64,000 bases of DNA from Nitrosomonas sp. Nm166 (GCF_900112825.1 NZ_FONE01000011.1:1-64000), one strand, 5' to 3'. Counted from the first letter of the stretch, positions 1 to 9,264 are shown. A program made the numbers and translations. Notes: generated by a model not told the origin, from the letters alone.

Positions 1-99
<99 letters not shown>

Positions 100-134
100 A
101 TCCAAGCTTTGATATCATAAGCATCATTTCTATT

Positions 135-176
135 TTCTGTTGCCTGTTATCCTTAGCAGGCAACAGAATAGTTTTT
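135..176 (+). terminator. Rho-independent terminator
   Basis: A perfect 12-bp inverted repeat (TTCTGTTGCCTG at 135-146 and its complement at 157-168) surrounds a 10-base loop, and TAG plus five T residues follow. It lies just after the partial gene ending at 99 and before the next promoter region, so it most likely ends that upstream transcript. The stem and T tract are seen directly; the function is inferred. Confidence 0.8.
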
Positions 177-256
177 CAATCTACTTGCTCATTATTTTCT
201 ATCAACAAATATTATCCGGTTAAGGTTTTGAGAACCACAATACCTAATGTTCCATC

Positions 257-694
257 ATGGAAGATATCCTTATAACCATTCAACAGTGGGTACCCGTTGA
301 TGTGTTTGTCGGTTTAACTGTAGCGTCTATCGTTGGTTTTATTGGTTCTCTTATTGCCATTCCCTGGATTCTGATTCGCTTACCGAGCGATTATTTTGAT
401 ACACGAGTTCCACGCCACTGGATGAAAGATCATCATCCTGTATTACGTTTGGTCGGTCTGATCATTAAAAATGTGGTTGGCGTAGTTTTTTTTATGGCGG
501 GCTTCTTAATGCTTTTTCTGCCAGGACAAGGTTTATTGACGATGCTGATCGGAATTTCGTTGATGGATTTTCCTAATAAGCGTAAGCTGGAAGCAAAAAT
601 TGTCGGGCAACATACCATATTTCATGCCATAAACACGATGCGCCACAAATTCAACAGGCTACCGCTAACCTTGGAACCAGATCCCAAAAAATAA
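257..694 (+). CDS. Small membrane protein, PGPGW-like
   Basis: This 145-residue protein has an N-terminal hydrophobic segment at about residues 18-40 and a second hydrophobic hairpin at about 68-105. The hairpin contains the turn LFLPGQGLLT followed by an I/L-rich stretch and a basic tail. That layout (two hydrophobic helices around a Pro-Gly-x-Gly turn) resembles the PGPGW family of putative inner-membrane proteins, whose function is not known. The gene stands alone between a terminator and a pseudogene. The start codon is ATG with no strong ribosome site. The family call is by motif only and could be wrong; that it encodes a membrane protein is more certain. Confidence 0.7.
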   Translation: MEDILITIQQWVPVDVFVGLTVASIVGFIGSLIAIPWILIRLPSDYFDTRVPRHWMKDHHPVLRLVGLIIKNVVGVVFFMAGFLMLFLPGQGLLTMLIGISLMDFPNKRKLEAKIVGQHTIFHAINTMRHKFNRLPLTLEPDPKK

Positions 695-837
695 TTGAAT
701 TCATTATTGTGAATCTTTATGTGAATAATGTAGAAGCGGAAAGTCTTATTCTACAATAATAGAGAGATGAGTTATTCATGAAGAAGAGTATTTTTAATAT
801 ACCTTATCTATGATTTTGCTGTGGGATATCAAGCAAT

Positions 838-1345
838 ATGATTGCCAGAGTATTACCTCTAACAAAGGTTGATGCACCAACTATTTCGACATTGGTCGAG
901 CCGATTTGGCGTCGTCATTATCCCGATATTATTTCATCCGAGTAGATCGATTATATGCTGGAGCAGCACTATCAATCGGAGTTAATCGAAAGTCAAATAA
1001 TAAATCCAGCCATTTGGTGGAGAAAATTGGTTGTGGATGGAATGATTATTGGTTTTTGCTGTTGTACGCGACAAATAAATCCGGCGAGCTTAAAATTGAT
1101 AAACTTTACATTCATTGTGATCATCAGCGGAAAGGTTACGGGACCATGCTATTGGAATAATGCAAGAAAATAGCTTGCAGTCGTTGATTCTAACTGTAAA
1201 TAAGCGTAATCAGACTGCAATTTCAGCTTATCAGCATTATGGATTTGAAATTACAGGTGATAATATTGTGGATATTGGCGGTGGCTTTATCATGAATGAT
1301 TATTTGATGACCTTAACGAAATCAGATCATTGGAATCATCCATGA
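838..1345 (+). pseudogene. Broken GNAT-family acetyltransferase
   Basis: Read from ATG 838, the frame begins MIARVLPLTKVDAPTISTL and meets an in-frame TAG after IISSE, where related proteins have Gln (SEQIDYML). It then continues in the same frame to about 1085, shifts into a second frame giving ELKIDKLYIHCDHQRKGYG (the acetyl-CoA loop, Q/RxxGxG/A type), and near 1158 shifts again into SLILTVNKRNQTAISAYQ and the GFEITGDNIVDIGGGFIM end. All three frames are needed to rebuild one GNAT N-acetyltransferase of about 168 residues. The final TGA overlaps the dapF start codon (ATGA), so it was once translationally coupled as the first gene of the dapF operon. The substrate is unknown. One nonsense change and two frameshifts make it non-functional unless they are sequencing errors. 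Confidence 0.85.
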
Positions 1346-2190
1346 AACTGAAATTCACCAAAATGCAGGGCTTGGGTAATGACTTTGTCGTTCTGGATGG
1401 AATCAATCAGGCAGTAAATCTCGATCAACAACAAATTCGTTTAATCGCGGATCGCCATTTCGGTATTGGTTGCGATCAAATATTGCTGGTTGAAAAGGCA
1501 GTAGGTCAAGCTGATTTTCGCTATCGCATCTTTAATGCCAATGGCGGTGAAGTTGAACAATGTGGAAATGGTGCACGCTGTTTTGTTCGCTATGTGCATG
1601 ACCATGGCCTGACCCGAAAAAACGAAATTCTCATCGAAACGCTCAGTGGCGTGATATCTCCGAAACTGGAGAGCAATGGAAATGTGACGGTCAACATGGG
1701 AAAACCCATCTTTGAACCGGATAAGATACCTTTTATTGCTGAAAGAAGGGCATTGACCTACCAGCTTGAAATACAGCATAAGCCAGTTAAAATAAGTGTC
1801 TTGTCGATGGGAAATCCCCATGCCGTGCGAGTTGTAGAGGATACTGAGAACGCGCCCGTAACTACGGAAGGTGCTTTGATAGAAGCGCACCCGCGTTTTC
1901 CCAAAAGAGTAAATGTTGGCTATATGCAGGTCCTTGACCGTAATTATATTCGGTTACGGGTTTTTGAGCGTGGCGCTGGCGAAACGCTGGCGTGTGGGAC
2001 CGGCGCCTGTGCTGCAGTAGTGGCAGGTATCAATCTGGATTTACTGGACACCCAAGTAACAGTTAGTACACGCGGCGGCGAGCTGACGATAAGCTGGCAG
2101 GGACAGGAGGATAAATCTGTGTGGATGACAGGTCCGGCAGTTACCGTATTTGAAGGCGAGATAAATTTACAATTAATGCAGGAAGAATGA
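1342..2190 (+). CDS. dapF: Diaminopimelate epimerase
   Basis: DapF interconverts LL- and meso-diaminopimelate, giving the lysine precursor and peptidoglycan cross-linking residue; it acts in the cytosol without a cofactor. From ATG 1342 the protein is 282 residues, the normal family length. It starts with the typical [20 protein letters not shown]. The two catalytic cysteines are visible: Cys74 in [14 protein letters not shown] and a second near residue 220 in [12 protein letters not shown]. The ATG overlaps the stop of the broken acetyltransferase gene, and the TGA overlaps the next start (ATGATG), indicating coupled translation with the DUF484 gene and xerC. An upstream ATG at 1330 would add four residues, but the family N-terminus favours 1342. 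Confidence 0.97.
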   Translation: MKLKFTKMQGLGNDFVVLDGINQAVNLDQQQIRLIADRHFGIGCDQILLVEKAVGQADFRYRIFNANGGEVEQCGNGARCFVRYVHDHGLTRKNEILIETLSGVISPKLESNGNVTVNMGKPIFEPDKIPFIAERRALTYQLEIQHKPVKISVLSMGNPHAVRVVEDTENAPVTTEGALIEAHPRFPKRVNVGYMQVLDRNYIRLRVFERGAGETLACGTGACAAVVAGINLDLLDTQVTVSTRGGELTISWQGQEDKSVWMTGPAVTVFEGEINLQLMQEE

Positions 2191-2897
2191 TGAAATCGGA
2201 AGAGGTCGCACAGTATCTGCAGGAGCATCCACAGTTTTTTAATGAATACGCTGATTTACTGGCAGATATTCAAATTTCTCATCCGCAGAATGATAAGGTG
2301 ATTTCAATCAATGAGCGACAAATTGCCTCTTTGAGAGAAAGAAATCGCGTGTTACAGGATAAATTGCTTGAACTGATCAGTTTCGGTGAAGAAAATGATG
2401 CTGTTGGCGAAAAAATGCACCGACTAGCCATTGCCCTTCTTTCTGTTTCTAATATCGAAGAGCTTTTTAATGCATTGTATTTCAGTTTAAAAGAAGATTT
2501 CACTGTTCCGCTCGTGGCAATGCGTTTGTGGAATAATTCCTGCCAAAGCAAATCTCATATTGAATTCGCTTCTACCAGTGGAGATGTCCACGTTATTGCC
2601 GAGAGTCTGCCGCAACCTTATTGCGGTCATCACGTCGCGGATGAAATCAGGCAATGGTTTGGTGAGGGTGCGGAATATCTCAATTCATTTGCCATGATCC
2701 CGCTGAATATCACACAAACAATTGGCCTGCTGGTTTTAGGCAGCCCTGATCCAGAGAGATTCTATCCTGAAATGGGGACATTGCATTTAAAACGGCTGGG
2801 CGAACTGGTTTGCACTACCATTGTCCGCTATGATCGAGCAGAAACTGTAAGCGGTGCGGCAATTCAAGGTCATGCCACCCATGAGCAGCAAACCTGA
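2187..2897 (+). CDS. DUF484 family protein
   Basis: This 236-residue cytosolic protein matches the DUF484 family. It has an N-terminal helical part beginning [17 protein letters not shown], then a coiled-coil-like stretch at about residues 40-70 rich in Arg, Glu and Leu, followed by a GAF-like domain. DUF484 genes lie between dapF and xerC in many beta- and gammaproteobacteria, which is exactly the case here. The biochemical role is not established. Its ATG overlaps the dapF stop codon and its end overlaps the xerC start by 17 bases, so the three are one operon. A second ATG at 2190 is an equally possible start. Confidence 0.9.
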   Translation: MMKSEEVAQYLQEHPQFFNEYADLLADIQISHPQNDKVISINERQIASLRERNRVLQDKLLELISFGEENDAVGEKMHRLAIALLSVSNIEELFNALYFSLKEDFTVPLVAMRLWNNSCQSKSHIEFASTSGDVHVIAESLPQPYCGHHVADEIRQWFGEGAEYLNSFAMIPLNITQTIGLLVLGSPDPERFYPEMGTLHLKRLGELVCTTIVRYDRAETVSGAAIQGHATHEQQT

Positions 2898-3774
2898 ATC
2901 ACTAGCTGCTGCATTTATTCATTATCTTACTTACGAACGACGTTTATCGCCGCTTACCAGCGAAAATTATGCACGCGACATTCGTGTTCTGCTTAAACAT
3001 TTAAATAAATATGATCTGGAGCAGGCTCAATCACCGGATATTCGCCATGTGATCGCCCAACTCCATGGCAAAGGGCTTTCTGGCAGAAGCTTGTCTAGAA
3101 TGTTATCGGCATGGCGTAGCTTTTACAATTACTTAATTCGTCATCATCATTACCCGCATAACCCTTGTAATGGAATGCGTGTTCCTAAATCACCCCAGAA
3201 ATTACCCGGCATGCTTTCTCCGGACGAAGCAGTACAGTTATTATCATTCCCGATTGATAAAGTTATAACGGCCCGTGATAGTGCCATGTTTGAATTGTTT
3301 TATTCTTCGGGCTTAAGGCTAGCAGAACTGGCGAAACTAAAGCCTGCTGACATCAACTTTGCGGAGGGAACAATAAAGGTTTTAGGCAAAGGGGGAAAAA
3401 TGCGCATTGTCCCGGTCGGCGATTATGCGATTCAGGCATTAACAGCCTGGCTTGAGCAGCGTTCATTAATCATCAAACCAAATGTAACCGCACTTTTCTT
3501 ATCACAACATGGGGATGCGATCAGTACCCGTACCATCAGTTACCGCTTGAAAAGCAGAGCCAGACAGCAGGGCATCCATCAAAATGTACATCCGCATATT
3601 CTAAGGCATTCTTTTGCTTCTCATCTGTTGCAATCCAGCGGTGACTTGCGTGCTGTTCAGGAAATGCTGGGGCACGCTCATATCACTTCTACACAAGTCT
3701 ATACTCATTTAGATTTTCAACATCTTGTCAAAGTTTATGATACAGCGCATCCAAGGGCGAAAAAAAGAAACTAA
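2881..3774 (+). CDS. xerC: Tyrosine recombinase XerC
   Basis: XerC works with XerD at dif to resolve chromosome dimers before cell division. From ATG 2881 the protein is 297 residues, as usual. The N-terminal SAM-like core-binding domain includes the YERRLSPLTSENYARD region. The C-terminal catalytic domain shows the full set: Arg in SSGLRLAEL, Lys in GKGGKMRIVPV, HILR in HPHILRHSFASHLL, His in LGHAHI, and the nucleophile Tyr in TQVYTH. The start overlaps the end of the DUF484 gene; ATGs at 2854 and 2872 would add residues that the family lacks. No dif-like site was recognised in the window. Confidence 0.95.
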   Translation: MSSKPESLAAAFIHYLTYERRLSPLTSENYARDIRVLLKHLNKYDLEQAQSPDIRHVIAQLHGKGLSGRSLSRMLSAWRSFYNYLIRHHHYPHNPCNGMRVPKSPQKLPGMLSPDEAVQLLSFPIDKVITARDSAMFELFYSSGLRLAELAKLKPADINFAEGTIKVLGKGGKMRIVPVGDYAIQALTAWLEQRSLIIKPNVTALFLSQHGDAISTRTISYRLKSRARQQGIHQNVHPHILRHSFASHLLQSSGDLRAVQEMLGHAHITSTQVYTHLDFQHLVKVYDTAHPRAKKRN

Positions 3775-3850
3775 GCACGCGCTGAGTCTTATAATCTTGG
3801 CATATATTTATGCGTTATAATGTTATCTTATAATAAATTAAGCAAATTAC

Positions 3851-4372
3851 ATGACTACAATTGTTTCAGTAAGGCGTGGCCGCCAAGTTGCATTGGGGGG
3901 GGATGGCCAGGTAACACTCGGTGCTGTGGTAGCCAAATCTAGTGCCCGAAAAGTTCGTAGACTCTATCATGACAAAATCCTAGCCGGGTTTGCGGGTGGC
4001 ACTGCAGATGCTTTTACACTGTTTGAGCGATTCGAAGGTAAACTGGAAGCACATCATGGGCATATTATGCGGGCAGCCGTTGAATTGGCGAAAGACTGGC
4101 GCACCGACAGGATCTTGCGCAGATTGGAAGCCATGCTAGTGGTTGCAAATGAAGATGCTACTCTGATTATTACCGGTGCTGGTGATGTGATCGAACCTGA
4201 ATTGGGCCTTGCTGCTATTGGTAGCGGTGGCTCCTATGCTTTGGCAGCTGCCCGCGCATTATTGGAAAATACCGATTTGTCTCCTCAAGAAATTGTAAAA
4301 AAGGCACTTACCATTGCAGGCGATATCTGTATTTATACCAATCAGGATCACGTTATCGAAACTATTGACTAA
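3851..4372 (+). CDS. hslV: HslV protease subunit of the HslUV (ClpQY) complex
   Basis: HslV forms the double-hexamer proteolytic chamber that degrades unfolded and regulatory proteins fed by the HslU unfoldase. The protein is 173 residues. It starts [10 protein letters not shown], so removal of Met exposes the catalytic N-terminal Thr; the usual short propeptide before Thr is reduced to one residue. The segments [13 protein letters not shown] and [17 protein letters not shown] are diagnostic. hslU follows after about 120 bases containing a small inverted repeat (GATCAG / CTGATC near 4425-4447). Expression of this pair is usually heat-induced, but I found no convincing heat-shock promoter. Confidence 0.97.
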   Translation: MTTIVSVRRGRQVALGGDGQVTLGAVVAKSSARKVRRLYHDKILAGFAGGTADAFTLFERFEGKLEAHHGHIMRAAVELAKDWRTDRILRRLEAMLVVANEDATLIITGAGDVIEPELGLAAIGSGGSYALAAARALLENTDLSPQEIVKKALTIAGDICIYTNQDHVIETID

Positions 4373-4492
4373 ATTATTTCTGTCAAGCATTAAGAATAAG
4401 ACTGCTATGATTCTGATTTATATAAAGATCAGGTAGCTTATCTGATCGGTAATTTGGAAACCCTATTCAACTCTATCATAGAATTTAAAATC

Positions 4493-5833
4493 ATGTCGCA
4501 AATGACTCCACAGGAAATTGTCCATGAGTTGGACAAACATATCATCGGTCAGGATTCAGCGAAACGTGCTGTAGCTATCGCACTGAGAAACCGCTGGCGC
4601 AGACAGCAAATTGCTGACCCATTGCGCCAGGAAATTACTCCCAAAAACATTCTGATGATTGGCCCGACAGGTGTCGGTAAAACTGAAATCGCGCGTCGTC
4701 TGGCAAGGCTCGCGAATGCGCCTTTCATAAAAATTGAGGCTACCAAATTCACTGAAGTTGGATATGTGGGGCGAGACGTCGATTCGATAATTCGTGATCT
4801 GGCTGAAACCGCTGTTAAAGAATTGCGAGAAAGAGAAACCCGAAAGAAACAACCCCTTGCAGAAGATCGCGCAGAAGACCGCATCTTAGACACCTTGTTG
4901 CCAACTGCGAGGGATTTTGACTTGCATCCAAACACCATGGAAGAGCACGATCGCGATAGCTCAACACGACAAAAGTTCCGCAAGAAATTACGCGAGGGCG
5001 AACTGGATGATAAGGAAATTGAAATAGAAGTAGCGGCACCGCGTGCTAATATGGAAATTTTTGCACCACCTGGAATGGAAGATCTGACATCCCAGATTCA
5101 GGGAATGTTTCAAAATATGACAGGGGAGAGAAAGAAAACTCGCAAGCTGACAATACGTGAGGCAAAAAAAATGCTTCTAGAAGAAGAAGCTGCTAAGATG
5201 GTCAATGATGAAGAATTGAAGCTGACAGCCATTCAGAACGTAGAGCAGAACGGTATTGTATTTCTGGATGAGATAGACAAAATCGCCAGTCGCACGAGCA
5301 ATACTGGTGGGGATGTTTCACGTCAGGGCGTGCAACGGGATTTGCTTCCACTTGTTGAGGGCACAACCGTATCAACCAAATATGGCATGATTAAAACCGA
5401 TCATATTCTGTTTGTTGCGAGTGGAGCATTTCATATGTCCAAGCCTTCTGACCTGATTCCTGAATTGCAAGGACGTTTCCCCATTCGTGTTGAACTGGCC
5501 AGTCTGAGTGTCAGTGACTTTGAACAAATTCTGACCAATACTGATGCTTGCTTAACCCGTCAATATGAAGCATTGCTAGCAACGGAAGGTATACAATTGC
5601 ATTTTACCAGTGATGCCATCAAACGCTTGGCTGAAATCGCATACTCAGTAAATAGCAAAACTGAAAATATTGGTGCTAGACGCCTGCATACTGTCATGGA
5701 AAAGTTGTTGGAAGAAATCTCATACAATGCACCTAAACACAGCGGAGAAAGTATTGCTGTTGATGCCCAATATGTGGATGAGCGACTCAAGGATCTTTCG
5801 CAAAGTGAGGATCTGGCACGATATGTTTTATAA
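4493..5833 (+). CDS. hslU: HslU ATPase subunit of the HslUV (ClpQY) complex
   Basis: HslU is the AAA+ hexamer that unfolds substrates and threads them into HslV. From ATG 4493 the protein is 446 residues, and its start [20 protein letters not shown] matches the family; the longer frame from 4454 adds 13 residues without support. Walker A is GPTGVGKTE near residue 60 and Walker B is VFLDEIDK near residue 258. The insertion I-domain between them is rich in charged residues. The sensor region GRFPIRVEL and the C-terminal arginine-finger region [16 protein letters not shown] are present, and the end RYVL is the conserved HslV-docking tail. It is followed by a perfect 32-bp palindrome that may stop transcription. 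Confidence 0.97.
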   Translation: MSQMTPQEIVHELDKHIIGQDSAKRAVAIALRNRWRRQQIADPLRQEITPKNILMIGPTGVGKTEIARRLARLANAPFIKIEATKFTEVGYVGRDVDSIIRDLAETAVKELRERETRKKQPLAEDRAEDRILDTLLPTARDFDLHPNTMEEHDRDSSTRQKFRKKLREGELDDKEIEIEVAAPRANMEIFAPPGMEDLTSQIQGMFQNMTGERKKTRKLTIREAKKMLLEEEAAKMVNDEELKLTAIQNVEQNGIVFLDEIDKIASRTSNTGGDVSRQGVQRDLLPLVEGTTVSTKYGMIKTDHILFVASGAFHMSKPSDLIPELQGRFPIRVELASLSVSDFEQILTNTDACLTRQYEALLATEGIQLHFTSDAIKRLAEIAYSVNSKTENIGARRLHTVMEKLLEEISYNAPKHSGESIAVDAQYVDERLKDLSQSEDLARYVL

Positions 5834-5922
5834 TTTTTAGATAAAGCATTAAATTCTAACGTGCAGGATTAAATCTATATGGTCAAGCCGATAGTTGTAA
5901 TGTATTTTTTACTCTACTTAGT

Positions 5923-5954
5923 AAAAACTAAATGAGCTAGCTCATTTAGTTTTT
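5923..5954. terminator. Perfect 32-bp palindrome, probable bidirectional terminator
   Basis: The 16 bases AAAAACTAAATGAGCT are followed immediately by their exact reverse complement. The arms begin with five A and end with five T, so a transcript from either side would form an AT-rich hairpin with a U tail. It sits between hslU (plus) and a small minus-strand gene ending at 6075, as a shared terminator would. The stem has low GC content, so an operator or cruciform role cannot be excluded. The rest of the 5834-6074 gap shows nothing else. Confidence 0.55.
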
Positions 5955-6074
5955 GGATTAAAATAAATAATCTCAATATCCTATCTAGCTTGACCTAAAT
6001 ATAGATTATTTTATGGTAATTAGTGCCTATTTTCAATAACTTTATCTTAACCAGCTAAGAATCTATATTAACTA

Positions 6075-6323
6075 TTAATACGTTGCTCCCTTTGCTGGCC
6101 CACCTATTCTAGCATTCTTTATTTTTGCAGGGCAAGTAACCATCTCACCATCAATACGATCCTTGATTTTGTCGCCAGCTTTTTTACCCTCACATGCCAT
6201 TTTATTCAGAATGTCTTGAGCAGATACTGGCGGTAGCGAAGATTCTAAATTTCCGCTTGCCCAAGTAACTGAAGAGCCGAATAAAAAAACTGAGGTGAAT
6301 ACTGCAATAAGAAACTTGTTCAT
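6075..6323 (-). CDS. Small secreted protein of unknown function
   Basis: This 82-residue protein starts MNKFLIAVFTSVFLFGSSVTWASG, a clear Sec signal peptide with probable cleavage after WAS. The mature part is about 59 residues, basic, with two cysteines (in KMACEGKK and MVTCPAK) that could pair in the periplasm. I do not recognise the family. A good ribosome site (GGAG-type) precedes the ATG on the minus strand. It is flanked by the 32-bp palindrome on one side and about 280 bases of AT-rich DNA without a gene on the other, so it is probably transcribed alone. Confidence 0.65.
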   Translation of the reverse strand: MNKFLIAVFTSVFLFGSSVTWASGNLESSLPPVSAQDILNKMACEGKKAGDKIKDRIDGEMVTCPAKIKNARIGGPAKGATY

Positions 6324-6602
6324 TTTTAACTCCTAATTTATATTTATCAAGGAAGCCAGCTTTAATGTAACTAACTTTCCAAACATGAATTTATCATAAT
6401 CATAAATATCATGGCCATTCTTTTTAAAATCTTGTGATTTAGCCTATAAACTATAGCATAATTCATGGTTGTTTAGGTGTATTTAAAAGAAACTTTAAAA
6501 TATTCAAGGTCTTGTTATTTTAGAAACATAAAAAATCTATTACCTTGCAATTAATATGCTATCAAATATTACAATATATATTTGATAACTTCTATATTAT
6601 GA

Positions 6603-6971
6603 CTAGATTAATAAAGCAGCAGCAACTCGGCGTCCTTCTTCAACCAAAATATTGTAGGTACGGCAGCAGGCTTTTGTATCCATAATCTCAATCCCGATGC
6701 CCGATTTGACTAATCGGCTTAGCAAAGATCGATTTGGGAACTGATGCTTAGCACCTGTGCCTAAGATTATGATTTCAGGTGTATGTGATAATAGATTATC
6801 AAAATGCCGAGCTTCCAGTTGGGAAACTGACAATATTGGCCAATCTTCAATCAGATGATCAGGCAATACAATCAAGCTTTTTTCATAACGAACCTGATTG
6901 ATCAGTATATATCCATCACCATAACCAGTAAAAATATACTGATTATTAAAATTCGCTAAATGTAATTTCAA
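6603..6971 (-). CDS. Mth938-like domain protein (DUF498)
   Basis: This 122-residue cytosolic protein matches the Mth938/DUF498 fold family (related to mitochondrial NDUFAF3). Visible family segments are TGYGDGYILINQVRYEKSLI, EIIILGTGAKHQFP, and the end IGIEIMDTKACCRTYNILV then EEGRRVAAALL. In bacteria these small proteins have no firm biochemical role; the eukaryotic relative assists complex I assembly. It stands alone on the minus strand with gaps of about 130 and 280 bases on either side. Confidence 0.85.
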   Translation of the reverse strand: MKLHLANFNNQYIFTGYGDGYILINQVRYEKSLIVLPDHLIEDWPILSVSQLEARHFDNLLSHTPEIIILGTGAKHQFPNRSLLSRLVKSGIGIEIMDTKACCRTYNILVEEGRRVAAALLI

Positions 6972-7100
6972 CAGTTCGCCTCACATTTTCTGACTTATTA
7001 ACCATGATTGTGCGTGATTAGCCTAGATAGGATGTGTTTAACAAAACTATAAATTAGAGTTACTCATATAATGACTGGTTCCTGTGTGTTAAATTTTAAA

Positions 7101-7364
7101 TCAGTGTTTATTGCTTTGAGCTACTTTTTTTTCAACAAAATTAACCAAAGTGCCAAGAGTTCGGAATGTTTGGGCACTGATCTCATCATCATGGATCGAA
7201 ATTGAGAAATTTTTTTCGAGCGCCGAGATAATAGTGATTACTGCGATTGAATCAAGCTCAGGAATATTTCCTAATAAGAAGGTGTCCAGTGTCATGGAAT
7301 CGAGCCGATCACCTAATCCCATTACATCGGATAAAATTTTCTTTATTTTAATGGCATAGTTCAT
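7101..7364 (-). CDS. Stand-alone acyl carrier protein
   Basis: This acidic 87-residue protein has the acyl carrier protein fold: helix 1 IKIKKILSDVMG, and the phosphopantetheine site ELDSIAVITIISALEKNF with Ser39 following Asp as in DSL motifs (here DSI). It would carry an acyl or aminoacyl chain on a 4'-phosphopantetheine arm. It differs clearly from the housekeeping AcpP in its low similarity outside the DS site and in lying away from fab genes. No synthetase, ketosynthase or transferase is adjacent; the neighbour upstream is flgA, 155 bases away on the same strand. Its partner enzymes must lie elsewhere. Confidence 0.85.
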   Translation of the reverse strand: MNYAIKIKKILSDVMGLGDRLDSMTLDTFLLGNIPELDSIAVITIISALEKNFSISIHDDEISAQTFRTLGTLVNFVEKKVAQSNKH

Positions 7365-7519
7365 TCTGGTCAGCGATAGAAAAGCTTCTGCTCTTTATAA
7401 GTATTGAGAAAGCTTGTAATTATAAATCGATTGAGGGTTTTAATTACTCTGTTTACAGGTTGAGCAACGACGGCACAGTTAATAACTGAATTGTTTCCGT
7501 CTTCTATGGCATAGGTTAG

Positions 7520-8239
7520 TTAAGGTTGTATTTCAACGATTGAGTTAATACGTGCAATGCCGCTAATGATTCGTCCCGATTTGTTGCGAACTTGAATAAC
7601 TTTGCCCTCGGCTGCATCAGCCAAAGCTTGGCCTTCCGAACTGATACTGAATCCTCGCCCTTGAACGACAAGGTTAACTTTCTGGCCGCGTAAAATAACG
7701 TAGGGTGCGCGCAGCATTTGCGCGCGCAGCGGTTGTCCGGCAGTAAGATTGGTGGTGGCGACCTTACCGATTATCTGTGATGCCTGAGTGAATATGCCAT
7801 CTGGCATATGTGTCAAATTAACATTCTGGGGGGCTATATCCTCATATGCGAGTATCTGTCCCGTTGAAACGGGGCGTGCGACATGTAACACGTCGGCCAT
7901 CACATTGACTTCAGCCTGTATATAGATAGTCCAGCTTGCAAATTGACTATTACAACGAACGCCAATCGAAGTTTTTCCCCACAAACGGCTGCCCGTCGGT
8001 ATAAAAGGCTCTAATTGAGGGCATTTTGGCAAACTTAGATGTTTATCGATCTTATCTATATTCACAATAACTTGTCCAGGTAATGTTGCTGTATTACTGT
8101 AAATAAAATTTTCCACTGCATTTTTAATCAGTGAAATTTCTTCGTATTGAAGGGTAGATTTAGATTGTGAGGATGCCTGCACAGGAAACGGAAAAAATAT
8201 GGGTAGGCAGAGCATTAATGCTAAGCGACGTATCATCAT
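7520..8239 (-). CDS. flgA: Flagellar basal body P-ring formation chaperone FlgA
   Basis: FlgA is the periplasmic chaperone that helps FlgI assemble into the P ring. The 239-residue protein has a signal peptide (MMIRRLALMLCLPIFFPFPVQAS), a central domain, and the C-terminal SAF-like half: VSTGQILAYEDIAPQNV, TNLTAGQPLRAQMLRAP, the GRGFSISSEGQALADA segment and the end GRIISGIARINSIVEIQ. It is divergent from flgB and shares a roughly 200-bp promoter region with it. flgM and flgN, which often follow flgA, are not present downstream; an acyl carrier protein gene is found there instead. A second ATG at 8236 is possible. Confidence 0.95.
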   Translation of the reverse strand: MMIRRLALMLCLPIFFPFPVQASSQSKSTLQYEEISLIKNAVENFIYSNTATLPGQVIVNIDKIDKHLSLPKCPQLEPFIPTGSRLWGKTSIGVRCNSQFASWTIYIQAEVNVMADVLHVARPVSTGQILAYEDIAPQNVNLTHMPDGIFTQASQIIGKVATTNLTAGQPLRAQMLRAPYVILRGQKVNLVVQGRGFSISSEGQALADAAEGKVIQVRNKSGRIISGIARINSIVEIQP

Positions 8240-8262
8240 TTATTCGATTATTGATTTTGCCG

Positions 8263-8289
8263 TTTTCGGCAATTATTGCCGCTATCTTA
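8263..8289 (-). promoter_or_regulatory. Weak sigma-28-like promoter for flgA
   Basis: On the minus strand, TAAGATAG, an 11-base spacer and GCCGAAAA resemble the FliA consensus (TAAAGTTT, 11 bases, GCCGATAA). It lies 24-50 bases ahead of the flgA start. The spacer is exact and the GCCGA core matches, but the -35 box is weak. GCCG/CGGC inverted repeats also occur here, so the match could reflect a hairpin. Confidence 0.3.
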
Positions 8290-8378
8290 AACAAATACCC
8301 AGAAATTTATGCATAAGACAGCATCGATTTCATGCTTTTTTTCGTTATCTGGCCGGTTTATTAAAACATTTATCATAG

Positions 8379-8396
8379 TTGGCATATTAAGTGCTA
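8379..8396 (+). promoter_or_regulatory. Sigma-54-type promoter ahead of flgB
   Basis: The 18 bases TTGGCATATTAAGTGCTA carry the invariant GG at 8381-8382 and GC at 8393-8394 separated by exactly ten bases, and the flanking bases also fit the TGGCA/TGCT consensus. It lies about 40 bases ahead of the flgB start, a suitable distance for a leader with the TTAGGA ribosome site. The match is seen in the sequence; use by RpoN and an enhancer-binding protein is inferred. Confidence 0.6.
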
Positions 8397-8435
8397 ATAG
8401 AAGAGTGAGAGATATATTTAGTTAGGATTCGTGCC

Positions 8436-8846
8436 ATGATTAACAAACTTGACAAAGAACTCAATTTCCACCACCAAGCCTTAAGTCTACGAGCTGCGAG
8501 GCAAGAATTGCTTTCAAGTAACGTAGCTAATGCCGATACACCAAATTTTAAAGCGAAAGATATCGATTTTGCCAGCGTACTGCGCGAGAAGCTTGTGCCG
8601 ACCGCAAATCTGAATAAGGTCAATTTAATTACAACATCTCCGCTGCATATAAACTCCGCCACGCCAGGGATTTTAGATGGCAGCCTATTATATCGTGTTC
8701 CTCTACAATCCAGCGCAGATGGTAACACAGTAGATATGGATACGGAGCGTACAAGATTTGCTGATAATTCAATTAAATATGATGCAAGCATTACATTTAT
8801 TACCAATGAGTTTAAAAACTTAACCTTAGCTATGCAGGAGAGATAA
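8436..8846 (+). CDS. flgB: Flagellar proximal rod protein FlgB
   Basis: FlgB is one of the rod proteins that joins the MS ring to the drive shaft; it is exported by the flagellar type III apparatus. The 136-residue protein has the N-terminal rod signature [20 protein letters not shown] and the C-terminal heptad region [26 protein letters not shown] ribosome site lies eight bases before the ATG. It is the first gene of the flgB-flgL run and sits just after the sigma-54-like site; flgC starts two bases after its stop. Confidence 0.96.
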   Translation: MINKLDKELNFHHQALSLRAARQELLSSNVANADTPNFKAKDIDFASVLREKLVPTANLNKVNLITTSPLHINSATPGILDGSLLYRVPLQSSADGNTVDMDTERTRFADNSIKYDASITFITNEFKNLTLAMQER

Positions 8847-8848
8847 TC

Positions 8849-9253
8849 ATGTCATTGTTTAATGTATTTGACATTGCAAGCTCAGCAATGTCGGCACAAT
8901 CCCAACGCTTAAATGTAGTCGCTAGTAATCTCTCAAATGCTGACAGTGTGACCAGCTCAACGGGTGAACCCTATCGTGGACGTCAAGTGGTTTTCAGTAC
9001 ATTACAGGCAGCTGCTAATGGTGCAAGTGGTGTAAAGGTTGCTGCTGTTATTCACGATTCTTCACCGATGCGACAAGTGTTTGAACCAAAACATCCTCTC
9101 GCGGATAAAAATGGGTATGTGACGATGCCTAATGTTAATGTAGTCGATGAAATGGTCAATATGATGTCAGCGTCGCGTTCATATCAGAATAGTGTAGATA
9201 TGATGAATACCACCAAATCGCTATTACAAAAAACACTGACGATCGGTCAATAA
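8849..9253 (+). CDS. flgC: Flagellar proximal rod protein FlgC
   Basis: FlgC forms part of the proximal rod. The 134-residue protein begins [20 protein letters not shown], followed by the rod motif [12 protein letters not shown], and ends in the conserved helix [20 protein letters not shown] then [17 protein letters not shown]. Both ends have the heptad repeats that bundle in the rod. It is tightly packed between flgB (two-base gap) and flgD (eleven-base gap). Confidence 0.96.
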   Translation: MSLFNVFDIASSAMSAQSQRLNVVASNLSNADSVTSSTGEPYRGRQVVFSTLQAAANGASGVKVAAVIHDSSPMRQVFEPKHPLADKNGYVTMPNVNVVDEMVNMMSASRSYQNSVDMMNTTKSLLQKTLTIGQ

Positions 9254-9264
9254 AGGAGTATGTG

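Noticed and set aside
3797-3821. Possible sigma-70 promoter ahead of hslV (TTGGCA and TATAAT)
   Set aside because: The spacer is 13 bases, too short; the next TATAAT gives 26, too long.
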